Shown one piece after another: positions 1 to 9,425 of a stretch of DNA of 64,000 nt. Each line of letters opens with the position of its first letter. Within the stretch, counting starts at the first letter, position 1. Under the pieces are notes generated by a model that was not told the origin of the DNA, did no database searches, and worked only from the letters and a program-made list of their open reading frames with translations. A program made the position numbers and the translations under genes. The DNA lies in the NCBI GenBank assembly GCA_023422835.1, contig JAFAGI010000007.1, positions 62,001-126,000 on the forward strand, given 5' to 3'. The DNA comes from Bacteroidota bacterium. GTDB lineage: Bacteria; Bacteroidota; Bacteroidia; Chitinophagales; Chitinophagaceae.

Positions 1-650
1 CGTCCGAAAAAATTTACTTTTCCTCCTTTTAACTCCAACACGTGTGTAAACACATCCAGGTATTCGAAGTGAGCTCCTGCTATAATGATGAGCTGGGCAT
101 ATTTGCCTATTTGCTTCAAAATTGCGCCTAAATTTTTTCTGCTCTCTGCATCCAGGCCGGTGAAAGGTTCATCAAAAATTAGCAGCTGTGCCTCTTCAAG
201 CAAAGCTTTTATTAACTGGAAACGTTTGTGTTCACCACTTGACAGTTGCAGTAATGGCTTGTCAAGAATATACTGCACATTATATTGATCTGAAAGAAAA
301 TTAATTCTTGGCTTATCATTTTTTACTTTCACCAGCAATTCTGAAACAGTATCACTATCCTCATTATCATAACTGTTGTAGCGCTGCTGGTAGTAACCAT
401 CGGTGGTATTGCTTTTGTTTTTTAATGTCATCCTCTGCTCAACAAAAACTTTTTTCTTATTGCCCGAAAATACCAATTTCAAAGAGCCTGATGCAAATAT
501 TTTACCTGCTAAAACCTTTGCCAGTATTGTTTTTCCGCTTCCGGAGCTGCCTGTTATGATTAAATGTTCTCTGTCGTTTAACCGGAAAGAAACATTCTGC
601 AGCAGATATTCTTCGCCTGCTTTTAGTGTTATAGATTCGGCGCAAATCAC
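1..650 (-). CDS. ABC-type ATP-binding protein, partial (continues beyond the left edge)
   Basis: ATP-binding cassette ATPase; 216 residues lie in the window and the C-terminus is off the left edge. Visible motifs are Walker A GSSGSGKT (residues 34-41), signature LSSGEHKR, and Walker B LLIFDEP followed by a D-loop (TGLD). The switch position reads IIIAGAH, with a His that could act as the H-loop. I chose the GTG at 650 because it gives a 4-base GTGA overlap with the leuD stop, which indicates translational coupling; no ATG upstream fits. No membrane domain is seen, so this is a stand-alone or tandem-cassette ATPase, possibly of the ModF/PhrA-like kind, but substrate and role cannot be told. 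It is the last visible gene of the leu operon. Confidence 0.85.
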   Translation of the reverse strand, partial: MICAESITLKAGEEYLLQNVSFRLNDREHLIITGSSGSGKTILAKVLAGKIFASGSLKLVFSGNKKKVFVEQRMTLKNKSNTTDGYYQQRYNSYDNEDSDTVSELLVKVKNDKPRINFLSDQYNVQYILDKPLLQLSSGEHKRFQLIKALLEEAQLLIFDEPFTGLDAESRKNLGAILKQIGKYAQLIIIAGAHFEYLDVFTHVLELKGGKVNFFG

Positions 651-1300
651 TGATTATTATATTTCTTTTCAAACTCCTCAATCTCATCCCGCATATTCAG
701 TAAATAGTCTATATCGTCGAAGCCGTTGATCAGGCAGGTTTTTTTATATTCATTGATCTCGAAAAACTCCTGTTTGCTGGTAGGGATCACCGTGATAGTT
801 TGATTTTTAATATCCACCTCAATTTCAGTAGCCGGATCTTTTTTCAGCTCCTCAAAGATATGCTGTAAAAATTCTTCTGAAACGGTTACCGGCACTATAA
901 AATTGTTCAGCGCATTATTTTTAAAAATATCGGCGAAAAAGCTGCTCACTACCACATCAAAACCATAATCTTTTATAGCCCATGCAGCATGCTCGCGCGA
1001 AGATCCGCAGCCGAAGTTCTTTCCGGCTATCAATATTTTGCCTGAATAGATTTTGTTGTTTAAAGGAAATGAAGCTACCTGTTGAGACTCATCATCATTT
1101 TCATAACGCCAGTCGCGAAAAAGGTTTTTACCGAAACCCTCTCTGCTTGTAGCTTTCAGGAAGCGCGCCGGTATGATCTGATCAGTATCAATGTTTTCTA
1201 GTTCAATAGGAACTGCACCAGACCTGATAGTTTTTTTTTGATTGTATTGCACGCTGGTGCCTCCCTTGCTTTCTTCCTGCTTATTCAAAATAATTCCCAT
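647..1300 (-). CDS. leuD: 3-isopropylmalate dehydratase small subunit
   Basis: Small (swivel-domain) subunit of isopropylmalate isomerase, which with LeuC converts 2- to 3-isopropylmalate in leucine synthesis. The family signatures [13 protein letters not shown] (from residue 36) and [12 protein letters not shown] (residues 97-108) are intact, and the length of 217 aa is close to the usual ~200. The N-terminus is about 15 residues longer than most relatives, and no better internal Met precedes the conserved region. It starts 17 bp after the stop of a PIN-domain toxin gene rather than directly after leuC, and its stop overlaps the GTG start of the ABC ATPase. Confidence 0.96.
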   Translation of the reverse strand: MGIILNKQEESKGGTSVQYNQKKTIRSGAVPIELENIDTDQIIPARFLKATSREGFGKNLFRDWRYENDDESQQVASFPLNNKIYSGKILIAGKNFGCGSSREHAAWAIKDYGFDVVVSSFFADIFKNNALNNFIVPVTVSEEFLQHIFEELKKDPATEIEVDIKNQTITVIPTSKQEFFEINEYKKTCLINGFDDIDYLLNMRDEIEEFEKKYNNQ

Positions 1301-1317
1301 ACAATATTTTACTTTAA

Positions 1318-1746
1318 TTAATTCTCCAACAATTCCACCATCTTTTTTGCGCTGATCACCGGCAAAAGCGGGTGTGCTATTTTTTTATAATCTTTTAAAT
1401 CAGAAGTAACGAAATAATCCATCTTATTGTCCAATGCTATTTGGTATAATACCGCCTGTTCCAGATCATTTTTTGCAGTGTGATATGCTTTGATGACTGT
1501 TTCGTTTGAGCAGGGAAGCACTGTAATAAAGGAAAGCATTTCGTTGATTCCTCTTTTAAACATATCTGCTTTTATGCTTTTACTTGTGAGATATGCCGTA
1601 GTATTAATCACTGATTCAGATAAAAATAAATTGAATAGTCCTACTTCACCTGCCGAAATGATTGTCCACGCATCGTTATTCCCCTGCCTTTCTGCGAGGT
1701 AAGCATCCACAATGATATTTATATCTAAAAATAAATTATACGCCAT
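1318..1746 (-). CDS. PIN-domain toxin (VapC-like)
   Basis: 142-residue PIN-domain protein, probably the RNase toxin of a type II toxin-antitoxin pair. Candidate metal-binding acidic residues are D8 ([12 protein letters not shown]), E44 ([12 protein letters not shown]), D94 (KNDLEQAV) and D116 (VTSDLKDY), matching the usual PIN spacing. Its start overlaps the end of the upstream RHH antitoxin gene by 11 bp, the standard antitoxin-first arrangement. The pair sits between leuC and leuD. The RNA target is unknown. The gene looks intact. Confidence 0.85.
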   Translation of the reverse strand: MAYNLFLDINIIVDAYLAERQGNNDAWTIISAGEVGLFNLFLSESVINTTAYLTSKSIKADMFKRGINEMLSFITVLPCSNETVIKAYHTAKNDLEQAVLYQIALDNKMDYFVTSDLKDYKKIAHPLLPVISAKKMVELLEN

Positions 1747-1987
1747 ACTTTTCTTTTAAATAATCCTCGCGCGCTCTGTTGATATCAACAATGGAAATAT
1801 CATTAATGCATCCGCCATATTTCTCCACAAAAGATTTCTTGCCCGACCTATACTTTGCTTCTTTCCTGATCAGTGAAGAAAAATATTCTTCGGCTATTTT
1901 CGATACAGATGTTTTTCTTTTTGCCGCATATTGTTTAATGCGCATTGCTGTATCTTCTTGTATAGTAAGGTTTAATTTTGTGGTCAT
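1736..1987 (-). CDS. RHH-type antitoxin, partner of the PIN toxin
   Basis: 83-residue protein. The N-terminus (KLNLTIQEDTAMRIKQYAAK, then TSVSKIAEEYFSSLI) has the beta-helix-helix pattern of ribbon-helix-helix regulators, similar to DUF6364-type antitoxins. The basic and aromatic C-terminal tail (SGKKSFVEKYGG ... [11 protein letters not shown]) would be the toxin-binding part. It overlaps the toxin gene by 11 bp. Two direct repeats of AGGCGTAT in the 80 bp upstream are likely operators, suggesting its own autoregulated promoter inside the leu operon. Confidence 0.82.
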   Translation of the reverse strand: MTTKLNLTIQEDTAMRIKQYAAKRKTSVSKIAEEYFSSLIRKEAKYRSGKKSFVEKYGGCINDISIVDINRAREDYLKEKYGV

Positions 1988-2007
1988 TACTTATCATTTT
2001 TATAAAG

Positions 2008-2034
2008 ATACGCCTCTTTTTTAATTATACGCCT
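2008..2034 (-). promoter_or_regulatory. Probable operator of the toxin-antitoxin pair (two direct repeats)
   Basis: On the minus strand AGGCGTAT occurs twice with a 19-bp period (plus-strand ATACGCCT at 2008-2015 and 2027-2034), 20-45 bp upstream of the antitoxin start. The copy nearest the gene runs into TATCTTTA, a 7/8 match to the Bacteroidota -7 box TAnnTTTG. Repeats over a promoter just upstream of an RHH gene fit autorepression; this is inference. Confidence 0.5.
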
Positions 2035-2065
2035 ACAAATGTTATTATTTATTAATCTGGAAACA

Positions 2066-3457
2066 TTATACCAGCTCTCTTACATCTGTAACCTTACCAG
2101 TAATAGCCGCAGCTGCTGCTGTTAAAGGGCTGGCAAGCATTGTTCTGGCATTCTGTCCCTGCCTCCCTTCAAAATTCCTGTTGCTGGTAGATACGCAATA
2201 TTTACCGGCCGGTATTTTATCTTCATTCATGCCCAGGCAGGCACTGCAACCGGGTTGGCGAAATTGGAAACCTGCCGCTTCAAGTATTTCATCAATGCCT
2301 TCTGCTTTTGCCTGCGCTTCCACCTGCTTGCTGCCCGGCACTACCCACACGGTGACATGCGCTGCTTTCTTTCTGCCTTTTACAAACTCCGCTACTGTGC
2401 GCAGATCTTCAATACGGCTGTTGGTGCAACTGCCTATGAACACGTAATCTATAGGGTGGTCTTTTAATGTTTCACCCGCATGGAAACCCATATATGCTAT
2501 TGATTTTTCAAAAGAAGTCCTGTCTTTTTCTTCAACCTCGTTGATAGCCGGTACGCTTCCTGTGATGCCAACGCCCATGCCGGGATTTGTTCCGTAAGTG
2601 ATCATGGGTTCTATGTCTTCGGCCTTGAAGAAATATTCTTTATCGAACTGGGCATCTTCATCTGAATAAAGCTCCTTCCATTCAGCCAGTTTCTTTTCCC
2701 ACGCTTCTCCGGATGGTGCAAATTTTCTTCCTTTGATATAATCAAAAGTGACTTCATCCGGCGCTATCATACCGCCTCGTGCGCCCATTTCTATGCTCAT
2801 GTTGCAAATGGTCATCCGTGCTTCCATGCTTAAGTTACGTATGGAAGATCCTGCAAACTCAACAAAATAACCAGTGGCACCGCTTGCAGATATTTTTGAA
2901 ATGATGTAGAGAATAATGTCTTTTGAAGTAACTCCTTTTCCCAACTCGCCGTCAACATTTATTCGCATCAGTTTCGGACGGCTTTGAAGGAGGCATTGCG
3001 TTGCCAGTACCATCTCCACTTCGCTTGTGCCTATACCAAATGCAATGCTGCCAAATGCTCCGTGAGTACTGGTGTGGCTGTCGCCGCAAACATAGGTGCA
3101 GCCGGGTTGTGTTACTCCCAGTTCAGGCCCTATTACATGTACAATTCCTTGGAAAGGATGCCCCAGCCCATATAGTTCTATGCCAAACTTGGCGCAATTT
3201 TCCTTCAGCGTCTCAACCTGTATACGGCTCAGTTCTTCCCTGATAGGCAATTCCTGGTGGAGCGTAGGTACATTGTGGTCGGCGGTTGCTACCACCTGCT
3301 GCGGCCTGAATACAGGCAGGCCTCTTTTCTCCAGCCCTTTAAATGCCTGCGGGCTGGTGACTTCATGAATAAAATGCCTGTCTATGTATAAAACTGACGG
3401 TCCTCCTTCAATTTCTTTTATTACATGTTTTTCCCAGATTTTATCAAATAATGTCAT
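2066..3457 (-). CDS. leuC: 3-isopropylmalate dehydratase large subunit
   Basis: Large, [4Fe-4S]-carrying aconitase-type subunit of isopropylmalate isomerase, 463 aa and full length. Cluster ligands are Cys344 (GSCTNSR) and Cys404/Cys407 ([10 protein letters not shown]). Other hallmarks are [10 protein letters not shown] at the N-terminus, ATADHNVPT (substrate region) and [12 protein letters not shown]. It follows leuA by 36 bp on the same strand. Its partner leuD is about 0.8 kb downstream, separated by a toxin-antitoxin module; in most genomes leuC and leuD are adjacent. Confidence 0.97.
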   Translation of the reverse strand: MTLFDKIWEKHVIKEIEGGPSVLYIDRHFIHEVTSPQAFKGLEKRGLPVFRPQQVVATADHNVPTLHQELPIREELSRIQVETLKENCAKFGIELYGLGHPFQGIVHVIGPELGVTQPGCTYVCGDSHTSTHGAFGSIAFGIGTSEVEMVLATQCLLQSRPKLMRINVDGELGKGVTSKDIILYIISKISASGATGYFVEFAGSSIRNLSMEARMTICNMSIEMGARGGMIAPDEVTFDYIKGRKFAPSGEAWEKKLAEWKELYSDEDAQFDKEYFFKAEDIEPMITYGTNPGMGVGITGSVPAINEVEEKDRTSFEKSIAYMGFHAGETLKDHPIDYVFIGSCTNSRIEDLRTVAEFVKGRKKAAHVTVWVVPGSKQVEAQAKAEGIDEILEAAGFQFRQPGCSACLGMNEDKIPAGKYCVSTSNRNFEGRQGQNARTMLASPLTAAAAAITGKVTDVRELV

Positions 3458-3493
3458 TCAATAAAGTTTTATTTTAAATAGCTCTCAATTCTT

Positions 3494-4657
3494 CTATGCA
3501 ATGCTTTCAGTAATCTCTTCTGCCATTAATTTTAAATCCTCGTCCTGCACTTCTTTCTTGCTGTCTGCAACTTCCAGGAACTTTTTATACAATGTATCTA
3601 TCTGGTCCCTGTCAAAGTCATAGCCGATCTTTTTAAACCGGTATGCCAGTGCACTTCTGCCGCTGCGGGCAGTTAAAACTATTTTGGAAGTGTCGGCACC
3701 TACTTCTTCAGGAGCAATTACTTCATAGGTGGAGGCTTCTTTCAGGAAACCATCCTGGTGAATGCCTGATGAATGTGCGAAGGCATTATCGCCTACGATT
3801 GCCTTGTTGGGCTGCACCACCATACGCATGGTTTCGGACACTTCCCTGCTCATTTCATAGAGTTTTGCATGCTGTATGGAAGTGTGGAAATTAAGCTCTT
3901 TATGTTTTTTGATGGCCATCACTACTTCTTCGAGTGAAGTATTACCTGCACGCTCACCGATACCATTAATAGTACACTCAATCTGCCTGGCGCCTGCAAT
4001 GATGCCTGCCAGTGAATTGGCTGTAGCAAGGCCCAGATCGTTGTGGCAATGGCAGGAAATAATTGCCTTATCAATGTTTGGTACATTATTTACCAGGTAA
4101 GATATTTTATTTGCATATTGGTGCGGAAGGCAATAACCAGTAGTATCCGGGATATTTACCACCGTTGCACCTGCATTTATTACAGATTCAATAAGTTTTG
4201 CAAGAAACGCCAGATCAGCCCTGCCTGCATCTTCTGCATAGAATTCTACATCGGGTACAAAATTCCTGGCAAGTACGGTGGCTTTTACTGCGCGCTCTAA
4301 AATATCTTCCCGCGTGGTGTTGAATTTGTATTTGATATGATTGTCAGAAGAACCGATACCGGTATGTATCCTTGGGCGTTTGGCATATTTGAGGGCTTCT
4401 GCGGCAACTTCTATATCTTTTTGCACAGCGCGTGTCAAGCCGCAAACTGTCGTTTCTTTTACTACCTGGGAGATTGCTTCCACAGAATCAAAGTCTCCGG
4501 GACTGGAGATCGGAAAGCCTGCTTCGATTATGTCTACACCCAGAGCCTCTAAGTGCAATGCCAGGCGGATTTTTTCATCCTTGTTAAGTTTACAACCTGG
4601 TACCTGCTCTCCATCTCTTAGTGTAGTGTCAAAAATGTAAATTTTCTCCGTATTCAT
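3494..4657 (-). CDS. leuA: 2-isopropylmalate synthase (short form without regulatory domain)
   Basis: First committed step of leucine synthesis: condenses acetyl-CoA with 2-oxoisovalerate. The DRE-TIM metallolyase barrel is evident: [12 protein letters not shown] near the N-terminus and the metal-binding [10 protein letters not shown], plus [15 protein letters not shown] chose ATG at 4657 (387 aa) over a TTG at 4681, because that TTG lies inside a perfect -7 promoter box and the ATG fits the family N-terminus. The protein ends about 120-130 residues earlier than E. coli LeuA (523 aa), so the C-terminal leucine-binding domain is absent, and classical feedback inhibition by leucine is unlikely. 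It opens the leu operon. Confidence 0.95.
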   Translation of the reverse strand: MNTEKIYIFDTTLRDGEQVPGCKLNKDEKIRLALHLEALGVDIIEAGFPISSPGDFDSVEAISQVVKETTVCGLTRAVQKDIEVAAEALKYAKRPRIHTGIGSSDNHIKYKFNTTREDILERAVKATVLARNFVPDVEFYAEDAGRADLAFLAKLIESVINAGATVVNIPDTTGYCLPHQYANKISYLVNNVPNIDKAIISCHCHNDLGLATANSLAGIIAGARQIECTINGIGERAGNTSLEEVVMAIKKHKELNFHTSIQHAKLYEMSREVSETMRMVVQPNKAIVGDNAFAHSSGIHQDGFLKEASTYEVIAPEEVGADTSKIVLTARSGRSALAYRFKKIGYDFDRDQIDTLYKKFLEVADSKKEVQDEDLKLMAEEITESIA

Positions 4658-4678
4658 TCCGATAGTTTTGTTCAATGT

Positions 4679-4725
4679 CAAATATAGAGAAATAAAACAT
4701 AGTCGTAAAACCTAAAATTTACAAA
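4679..4725 (-). promoter_or_regulatory. Promoter region of the leu operon
   Basis: Two overlapping candidates on the minus strand. The first is TTTG at 4722-4725, a 20-nt spacer and TATGTTTT (4694-4701, 7/8 match to TAnnTTTG). The second is a perfect -7 box TATATTTG at 4679-4686 without a clear -33 element. Either would give a short leader before the ATG at 4657. No leader peptide rich in Leu codons or T-box-like structure is seen in the short interval. Confidence 0.5.
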
Positions 4726-4798
4726 CTTTCCGCTTAAAAGCTAGGTATAACTTTTTGAAACGTACTATTTATCGTACTTTTATCGAAATTAAACTACG

Positions 4799-6364
4799 AT
4801 GCCCAACGCAAAAAACGATGATCTTTTCCACCTCATAAAATCATTGGAGAAAAGTGAAAAACGCAATTTTAAGCTGTATATGAAGCGTGTTTCAGGCAGT
4901 GAGCACTTCATCATTATGCAACTTTTTGATGCTATTGACAAAATGGAGAACTACGATGAGGCTGCGCTGATCAGGAAAAACAGCAATATAAAAAAGCACC
5001 AGCTCTCTAATCTTAAAGCACACCTTACCAAACAGGTACTGGCATCTTTGCGTATATTAAATGAGGAAAATGACATTTCCGTGTCCGTAACAGAATTAAT
5101 ACATAATGCACATATTTACTATAATAAGGGATTGTACATACAAAGCCTGAAGGTCTTGAACAAGGCCAAAACTATTGCTATCAGTTATCATCTTAGTTTC
5201 GACCTGATACAAATACTTAATTTTGAAAAAAATATTGAGTCACTGCATATTACCCGGAGTATGGAACACAGGGCCGATATGCTTACGCGCGAAGTGACCG
5301 AGACTACCAAGCATATTCATTTGCAGGGTGCACTATCCAACCTTGCCTTGAACATGTACAGCTGGTATATCAAAAGAGGGCATGCACGCAATGCTGCAGA
5401 TGTTGCATCATTAGAAGAGTTTTTTAAAAACAATCTTCCCGTAAGCTCTGAAGCAGAACTTAATTTCTACGAAAAAATGTATTACTACCAAGCACATGGC
5501 TGGTACTACTTTATACTGCAGCATCTGCCTATGTTTTACCGCTATTCGCAGAAATGGTTCAACTTATTCCAGGATGAACCCGCGATGCAGCTTGCCGAGC
5601 CTGATCATTACCTGAAGGCATTTCATAACCTGCTAAACGCCCATTTTGATACAAATAACTACCATAAATTTATAGAAATACTCAACATCTTTGAAGAATT
5701 CAGCAGCAACAAAATACCTCGGTCCAACATCAATCTTAAGGTAAAGACTTTTGTGTACCTGTATACAGCCAGGATAAATAAGCATTTCCTGGAAGGCACG
5801 TTTTTGCAGGGTGTGGAAATGGTGCCGGAGATCAACCGCAAACTCAACAGGTTTAAACTTCACCTTGATAAGCACCGGATCCTTGTATTTTATTATAAAA
5901 TAGCCTGCCTGTATTTTGGCAGCGGCGATAATGAAAATGCCATACTTTACCTCAATAAGATCATCAATGAAAATTATGACCTCCGAACCGACCTGCAATG
6001 TTATGCGCGGTTGCTGCACCTGATAGCGCATTTTGAACTGGGTAATTACAGGCTGATAGAATACCTGCTTAAATCAGTATACAGGTTTATGTATAAAATG
6101 AATAACCTGAGCATGGTGGAAAAAGAGATCTTCTTTTTCCTGAAACAGTCATTTAATATTCCGCGCAGCAATATCATTGCCGCATTCGGGGAATTGAAGA
6201 AAAAGCTGGAAGCGCTGGAAAATGATAAGCTAGAAACCAGGTCGTTTATGTACCTGGATATAAAATCCTGGCTGGAAAGCAAGATACGGAACGTGCCCGT
6301 GGAGCATATCCGCAGGGACTTGTATTTTGCCCGCAAAGACAAAAAAAAATCTGCCATCTTGTAA
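4799..6364 (+). CDS. Conserved hypothetical protein, all-helical, possible TPR-like fold
   Basis: 521 aa, no signal peptide and no membrane segment, so probably cytoplasmic. It begins with a charged helix (DLFHLIKSLEKSEKRNFKLYM) and continues as a series of amphipathic helices with spaced Tyr/Leu/Ala positions (e.g. YNKGLYIQSLKVLNKAKTIA and YLYTARINKHFLEG). This resembles degenerate tetratricopeptide or similar solenoid repeats. I recognise it only as a type common in Bacteroidota and assign no function. It is transcribed divergently from leuA across 140 bp; TTG (4755-4757) with TACTTTTA (4775-4782) is a weak promoter candidate. Confidence 0.75.
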   Translation: MPNAKNDDLFHLIKSLEKSEKRNFKLYMKRVSGSEHFIIMQLFDAIDKMENYDEAALIRKNSNIKKHQLSNLKAHLTKQVLASLRILNEENDISVSVTELIHNAHIYYNKGLYIQSLKVLNKAKTIAISYHLSFDLIQILNFEKNIESLHITRSMEHRADMLTREVTETTKHIHLQGALSNLALNMYSWYIKRGHARNAADVASLEEFFKNNLPVSSEAELNFYEKMYYYQAHGWYYFILQHLPMFYRYSQKWFNLFQDEPAMQLAEPDHYLKAFHNLLNAHFDTNNYHKFIEILNIFEEFSSNKIPRSNINLKVKTFVYLYTARINKHFLEGTFLQGVEMVPEINRKLNRFKLHLDKHRILVFYYKIACLYFGSGDNENAILYLNKIINENYDLRTDLQCYARLLHLIAHFELGNYRLIEYLLKSVYRFMYKMNNLSMVEKEIFFFLKQSFNIPRSNIIAAFGELKKKLEALENDKLETRSFMYLDIKSWLESKIRNVPVEHIRRDLYFARKDKKKSAIL

Positions 6365-6379
6365 GACGACAGATTTTTT
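6344..6379. terminator. Bidirectional terminator hairpin
   Basis: AAAAAATCTG (6344-6353) pairs perfectly with CAGATTTTTT (6370-6379); TCTT/AAGA extends the stem inside. A and T tracts flank both sides, so it can end both the convergent 521-aa gene and the lipoprotein gene. The stop codon of the plus-strand gene lies in the loop. Confidence 0.8.
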
Positions 6380-6396
6380 GAATTTTGTAAAATAAT

Positions 6397-7278
6397 TTAT
6401 CTGCTGGGTGTATAGCTCCTGGAACCGCCGCTGCTGCCCCCTGAGTAGCCACCTCCTGATGAAGAGGATGAAGTTGAAGGCGTGTAGCTTCTTGAAGGTG
6501 TATAGCTCCTGGAAGGCGCGCTGCTGTTGATAGAAGGCGTATAGCTCCTGGATGGCGTATAGCTTCTGGAAGGCGCGTTGCTGCTTGCAGGGGTATAACT
6601 TCTTGATGGTGTGTAGCTCCTGGAAGGTGCATTGTTGTTAGCAGATTCATAAGTCCTTGAAGGCGTATAGCTTCTTGAACTGCTGGTAGTAGCGCCGCGC
6701 AGGTTTCTTACATTCACATCATCACTGTAGCTCCTGCTGGGTGTGTAAGTCCTGCCTGAAGTGCCTCTGTAAGTTCTGGGGCCGTAATTATTGATCACAT
6801 AAGGATAATAATAGCCGCCATAGCCGCCATAAGGATAGTATCCATAACCGTAAGGGCTATAACCATAGTAGCCTGGCCATCCGAATCCGGCGCCCCAGCC
6901 GTAGTACAGGCTGCCGAAACCATAGTAGCCGCCCCATCCGTAGCCTATGCCCACGCTCCAGGGAGAAAATCCGCCCCAGCCCCAACCCCAGCCGGAGTAT
7001 AGTCCCAGTCCCCAGAAAGGATTGCCAGCGTAAAAGCTGGAACCGTAGTAGTATGGATTGTATACATAACTATTATTGTAGTATCCGTCGTTGAAGGTTA
7101 TCGTAGGCTCTTCCTGGTTCAGGTCTTCTGCATCGTAATCTTCCCTTGCGTATTCCTCATCGTCATAATAACGGGAATCCCTCCTCTCCTGTGCTACATC
7201 GGGAGGTGCCTGGTAGGTTACAGTACATCCGCCTAAAAGAAGAGCAGCAATACCTAAAGTTAATAATTTAGTTTTCAT
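6397..7278 (-). CDS. Repeat-rich lipoprotein with Gly/Tyr/Trp tract and SYTPSR repeats
   Basis: 293 aa. Signal peptide with lipobox LLLGGC puts a lipidated Cys at residue 18. Then come an acidic segment (residues ~33-60), a very Gly/Tyr/Trp-rich stretch (about 65-165) and a C-terminal domain made of 6-8 copies of (S)RSYTPSR separated by short Ser/Asn/Ala linkers. The basic Ser/Thr/Tyr/Pro repeats look like a disordered surface domain, perhaps for binding peptidoglycan or another polymer, but no function can be assigned. It has its own transcription unit and ends at the bidirectional terminator. Confidence 0.8.
   Translation of the reverse strand: MKTKLLTLGIAALLLGGCTVTYQAPPDVAQERRDSRYYDDEEYAREDYDAEDLNQEEPTITFNDGYYNNSYVYNPYYYGSSFYAGNPFWGLGLYSGWGWGWGGFSPWSVGIGYGWGGYYGFGSLYYGWGAGFGWPGYYGYSPYGYGYYPYGGYGGYYYPYVINNYGPRTYRGTSGRTYTPSRSYSDDVNVRNLRGATTSSSRSYTPSRTYESANNNAPSRSYTPSRSYTPASSNAPSRSYTPSRSYTPSINSSAPSRSYTPSRSYTPSTSSSSSGGGYSGGSSGGSRSYTPSR
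6400..6690 (-). repeat. In-frame tandem-like repeats coding SRSYTPSR
   Basis: An 18-24 bp unit recurs many times (on the plus strand variants of GGCGTATAGCTCCTGGA and GGTGTATAGCTTCTTGA). The repeat encodes S-Y-T-P-S-R in one frame. Unit number could change by slippage without breaking the frame. Confidence 0.75.
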
Positions 7279-7340
7279 ATCGCGTTTGTATTAAATTTTT
7301 ATTGTTGATTGATAAAATTTTTAATTATTCTCAAAGTTAT

Positions 7341-7348
7341 TACTTTTG
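7341..7348 (+). promoter_or_regulatory. Candidate -7 box for proS
   Basis: TACTTTTG is a perfect match to TAnnTTTG about 110 bp before the proS ATG. The -33 position is A/T-rich without a clear TTTG, so this is tentative. Confidence 0.35.
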
Positions 7349-7457
7349 CGTGCATTTATTTGACTATAAAAGAAATGGTAAATTTATTTCAAACCATTAA
7401 TTATTTGTTAAATAATTGCAAACGCTACAATACAATATTACAACAAATATACGCAAA

Positions 7458-8936
7458 ATGAGTAAAGAAATTACATCGCGGCAAGTGGATTATTCTCAAT
7501 GGTATAACGATTTAATTATTAAAGGGGAATTGGCAGACTATTCTGCTGTGAGGGGTTGTATGGTCATTAAGCCGTACGGATTTGGGCTGTGGGAAAATAT
7601 GCGCGATGCGCTCGACAAGATGTTTAAAGACACTGGACATGTGAATGCTTATTTTCCACTGTTTGTACCCAAAAGCTTATTTGAAGCAGAAGAAAAAAAT
7701 GCTGAAGGCTTTGCTAAAGAATGTGCCATTGTTACTCATTACCGTTTGAAAAATGATCCCGAAAATAAAGGCAAACTAATTGTTGATCCGGAAGCAAAGT
7801 TGGAAGAAGAGTTGGTGGTACGCCCTACTTCCGAAGCCATTATCTGGAATACTTACAAAGGCTGGATACAATCTTACCGCGACCTGCCCATCCTAGTAAA
7901 CCAATGGGCCAACGTAGTTCGCTGGGAAATGCGCACAAGGCTGTTCCTGAGAACGGCAGAATTTTTATGGCAGGAAGGACACACAGCGCATGCAACAAAG
8001 GAAGAGGCGCTGGAAGAAACTTTAAAAATGCTGGATGTCTATGCTGAATTTGCAGAAAAATATATGGCTGTGCCGGTGATCAAAGGCGTGAAAACTGCCA
8101 GTGAAAGGTTTGCAGGCGCTGAAGATACCTATTGCATTGAAGCTCTGATGCAGGATGGCAAGGCCTTGCAGGCAGGCACCTCGCATTTCCTCGGGCAAAA
8201 TTTTGCCAAAGCTTTTGATGTGAAATATAGCGACAAGAACAATCAACTGGATTATGTATGGGCTACCAGCTGGGGCGTGTCCACCCGCCTGATCGGTGCA
8301 TTGGTAATGGCGCACAGTGATGATGACGGCATGATATTGCCTCCGAAGATAGCTCCGCTACAGGTTGTGATCGTCCCTATTTATAAAAGTGAAGAACAAA
8401 AAAGCCTGATCGATGCCAAAGTAAATAATATACTCAATGGGCTTAAAGCAAAAAATATTCGTGTAAAATACGATGACAGCGACAACAACCGCCCAGGCTG
8501 GAAATTTGCAGAATATGAAAAAAAAGGCGTGCCGGTAAGGCTGGCGCTGGGTGTGCGCGACTTGGAGAATAATGTAATAGAGATTGCCAGGCGCGATACC
8601 AAAGAAAAACAAACTTACAGCCTGGATAATGTGGTAGCAACCATAGAAGCACTGTTGGAAAATATTCAGCAGCATATGTTTGATAAAGCCCTGGCTTTCC
8701 GTGAACAGAATATTTCCAATGCCGATAACTGGGATGAGTTTGTGCGGTTGCTGGATGAAAAAGCCGGGTTTATTGCTGCACATTGGGATGGCACTGCAGA
8801 GACGGAAGAAAAAATAAAAGAGCTTACAAAAGCTACCATCCGGTGCATACCCTTAAACAATCCACAGGAAGACGGAAAGTGTGTGTTGACAGGCAATCCG
8901 AGCAAGGAACGTGTATTGTTTGCAAGAGCTTATTAA
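7458..8936 (+). CDS. proS: Prolyl-tRNA synthetase (short, insert-free type)
   Basis: Class II aminoacyl-tRNA synthetase charging tRNA-Pro, 492 aa from ATG 7458; a TTG 14 codons upstream is in frame but less likely. Class II motifs are visible: [30 protein letters not shown] (motif 2) and [10 protein letters not shown]. It lacks the ~180-residue editing insert of the E. coli enzyme, has the archaeal/eukaryote-like architecture, and ends in an aromatic ...LFARAY tail typical of that type. A small lipoprotein gene follows 9 bp later and may be co-transcribed. Confidence 0.97.
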   Translation: MSKEITSRQVDYSQWYNDLIIKGELADYSAVRGCMVIKPYGFGLWENMRDALDKMFKDTGHVNAYFPLFVPKSLFEAEEKNAEGFAKECAIVTHYRLKNDPENKGKLIVDPEAKLEEELVVRPTSEAIIWNTYKGWIQSYRDLPILVNQWANVVRWEMRTRLFLRTAEFLWQEGHTAHATKEEALEETLKMLDVYAEFAEKYMAVPVIKGVKTASERFAGAEDTYCIEALMQDGKALQAGTSHFLGQNFAKAFDVKYSDKNNQLDYVWATSWGVSTRLIGALVMAHSDDDGMILPPKIAPLQVVIVPIYKSEEQKSLIDAKVNNILNGLKAKNIRVKYDDSDNNRPGWKFAEYEKKGVPVRLALGVRDLENNVIEIARRDTKEKQTYSLDNVVATIEALLENIQQHMFDKALAFREQNISNADNWDEFVRLLDEKAGFIAAHWDGTAETEEKIKELTKATIRCIPLNNPQEDGKCVLTGNPSKERVLFARAY

Positions 8937-8945
8937 TTTTTTGAT

Positions 8946-9425
8946 ATGAAACGTTTGTTCTATTGGTTTGTTGTAGGTGCCCTGTGGGGGTGCAGCCTCA
9001 ACTCCTGCAGCAATACAGATGATAGTACAGATAGCCGGGATTCATTAGCAGCAAATATTGAAAGCCGTGCTGTATGGGGAATTGTCTATGACTCTGCAAG
9101 CAACGACATGAAGATACATGCGCTGAAAACGTTTAACCGCGATACTTTACAGGCATCTACCATAGTAAATTTTCTTAATGACAATTATCCTGGTGTGGTG
9201 ATTCATATGGATAGGATTTCCAATGATACCCTCTATGCCAGAATACCTGACAGCAGACATCTGACCACAGGCATGGGCTCCGCCGGAGCAGATTTTTACC
9301 TGAAAGCAGCAACCTACCTTTTTACGGAGATGAAAGGCATCAACTTTGTTTCTTACGATTTTGTAGAAGCCGACCATGCCGTTCCTGGTGTGTACCGGCG
9401 CAGCGACTGGGATACTCTGCCATAG
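8946..9425 (+). CDS. Small predicted lipoprotein, unknown function
   Basis: 159 aa. Hydrophobic N-terminus (YWFVVGALWGCSLNSC) with candidate lipidated Cys16 or Cys21, followed by a Ser/Asp-rich linker. The mature part looks like a compact alpha/beta domain (NFLNDNYPGVVIHMDRISND, then AGADFYLKAATYLFTEMKG). A GerMN/sporulation-like fold is conceivable but I do not recognise a family. It lies 9 bp after proS and probably shares its mRNA. Confidence 0.72.
   Translation: MKRLFYWFVVGALWGCSLNSCSNTDDSTDSRDSLAANIESRAVWGIVYDSASNDMKIHALKTFNRDTLQASTIVNFLNDNYPGVVIHMDRISNDTLYARIPDSRHLTTGMGSAGADFYLKAATYLFTEMKGINFVSYDFVEADHAVPGVYRRSDWDTLP

Noticed and set aside
4658..4681. TTG at 4681 as leuA start
   Set aside because: The codon lies inside the -7 box TATATTTG; ATG at 4657 matches the family N-terminus.
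6400..6690. Short regularly spaced repeats as a CRISPR array
   Set aside because: The repeats are in frame within a lipoprotein gene, have variable 0-30 bp spacing and encode SYTPSR units.
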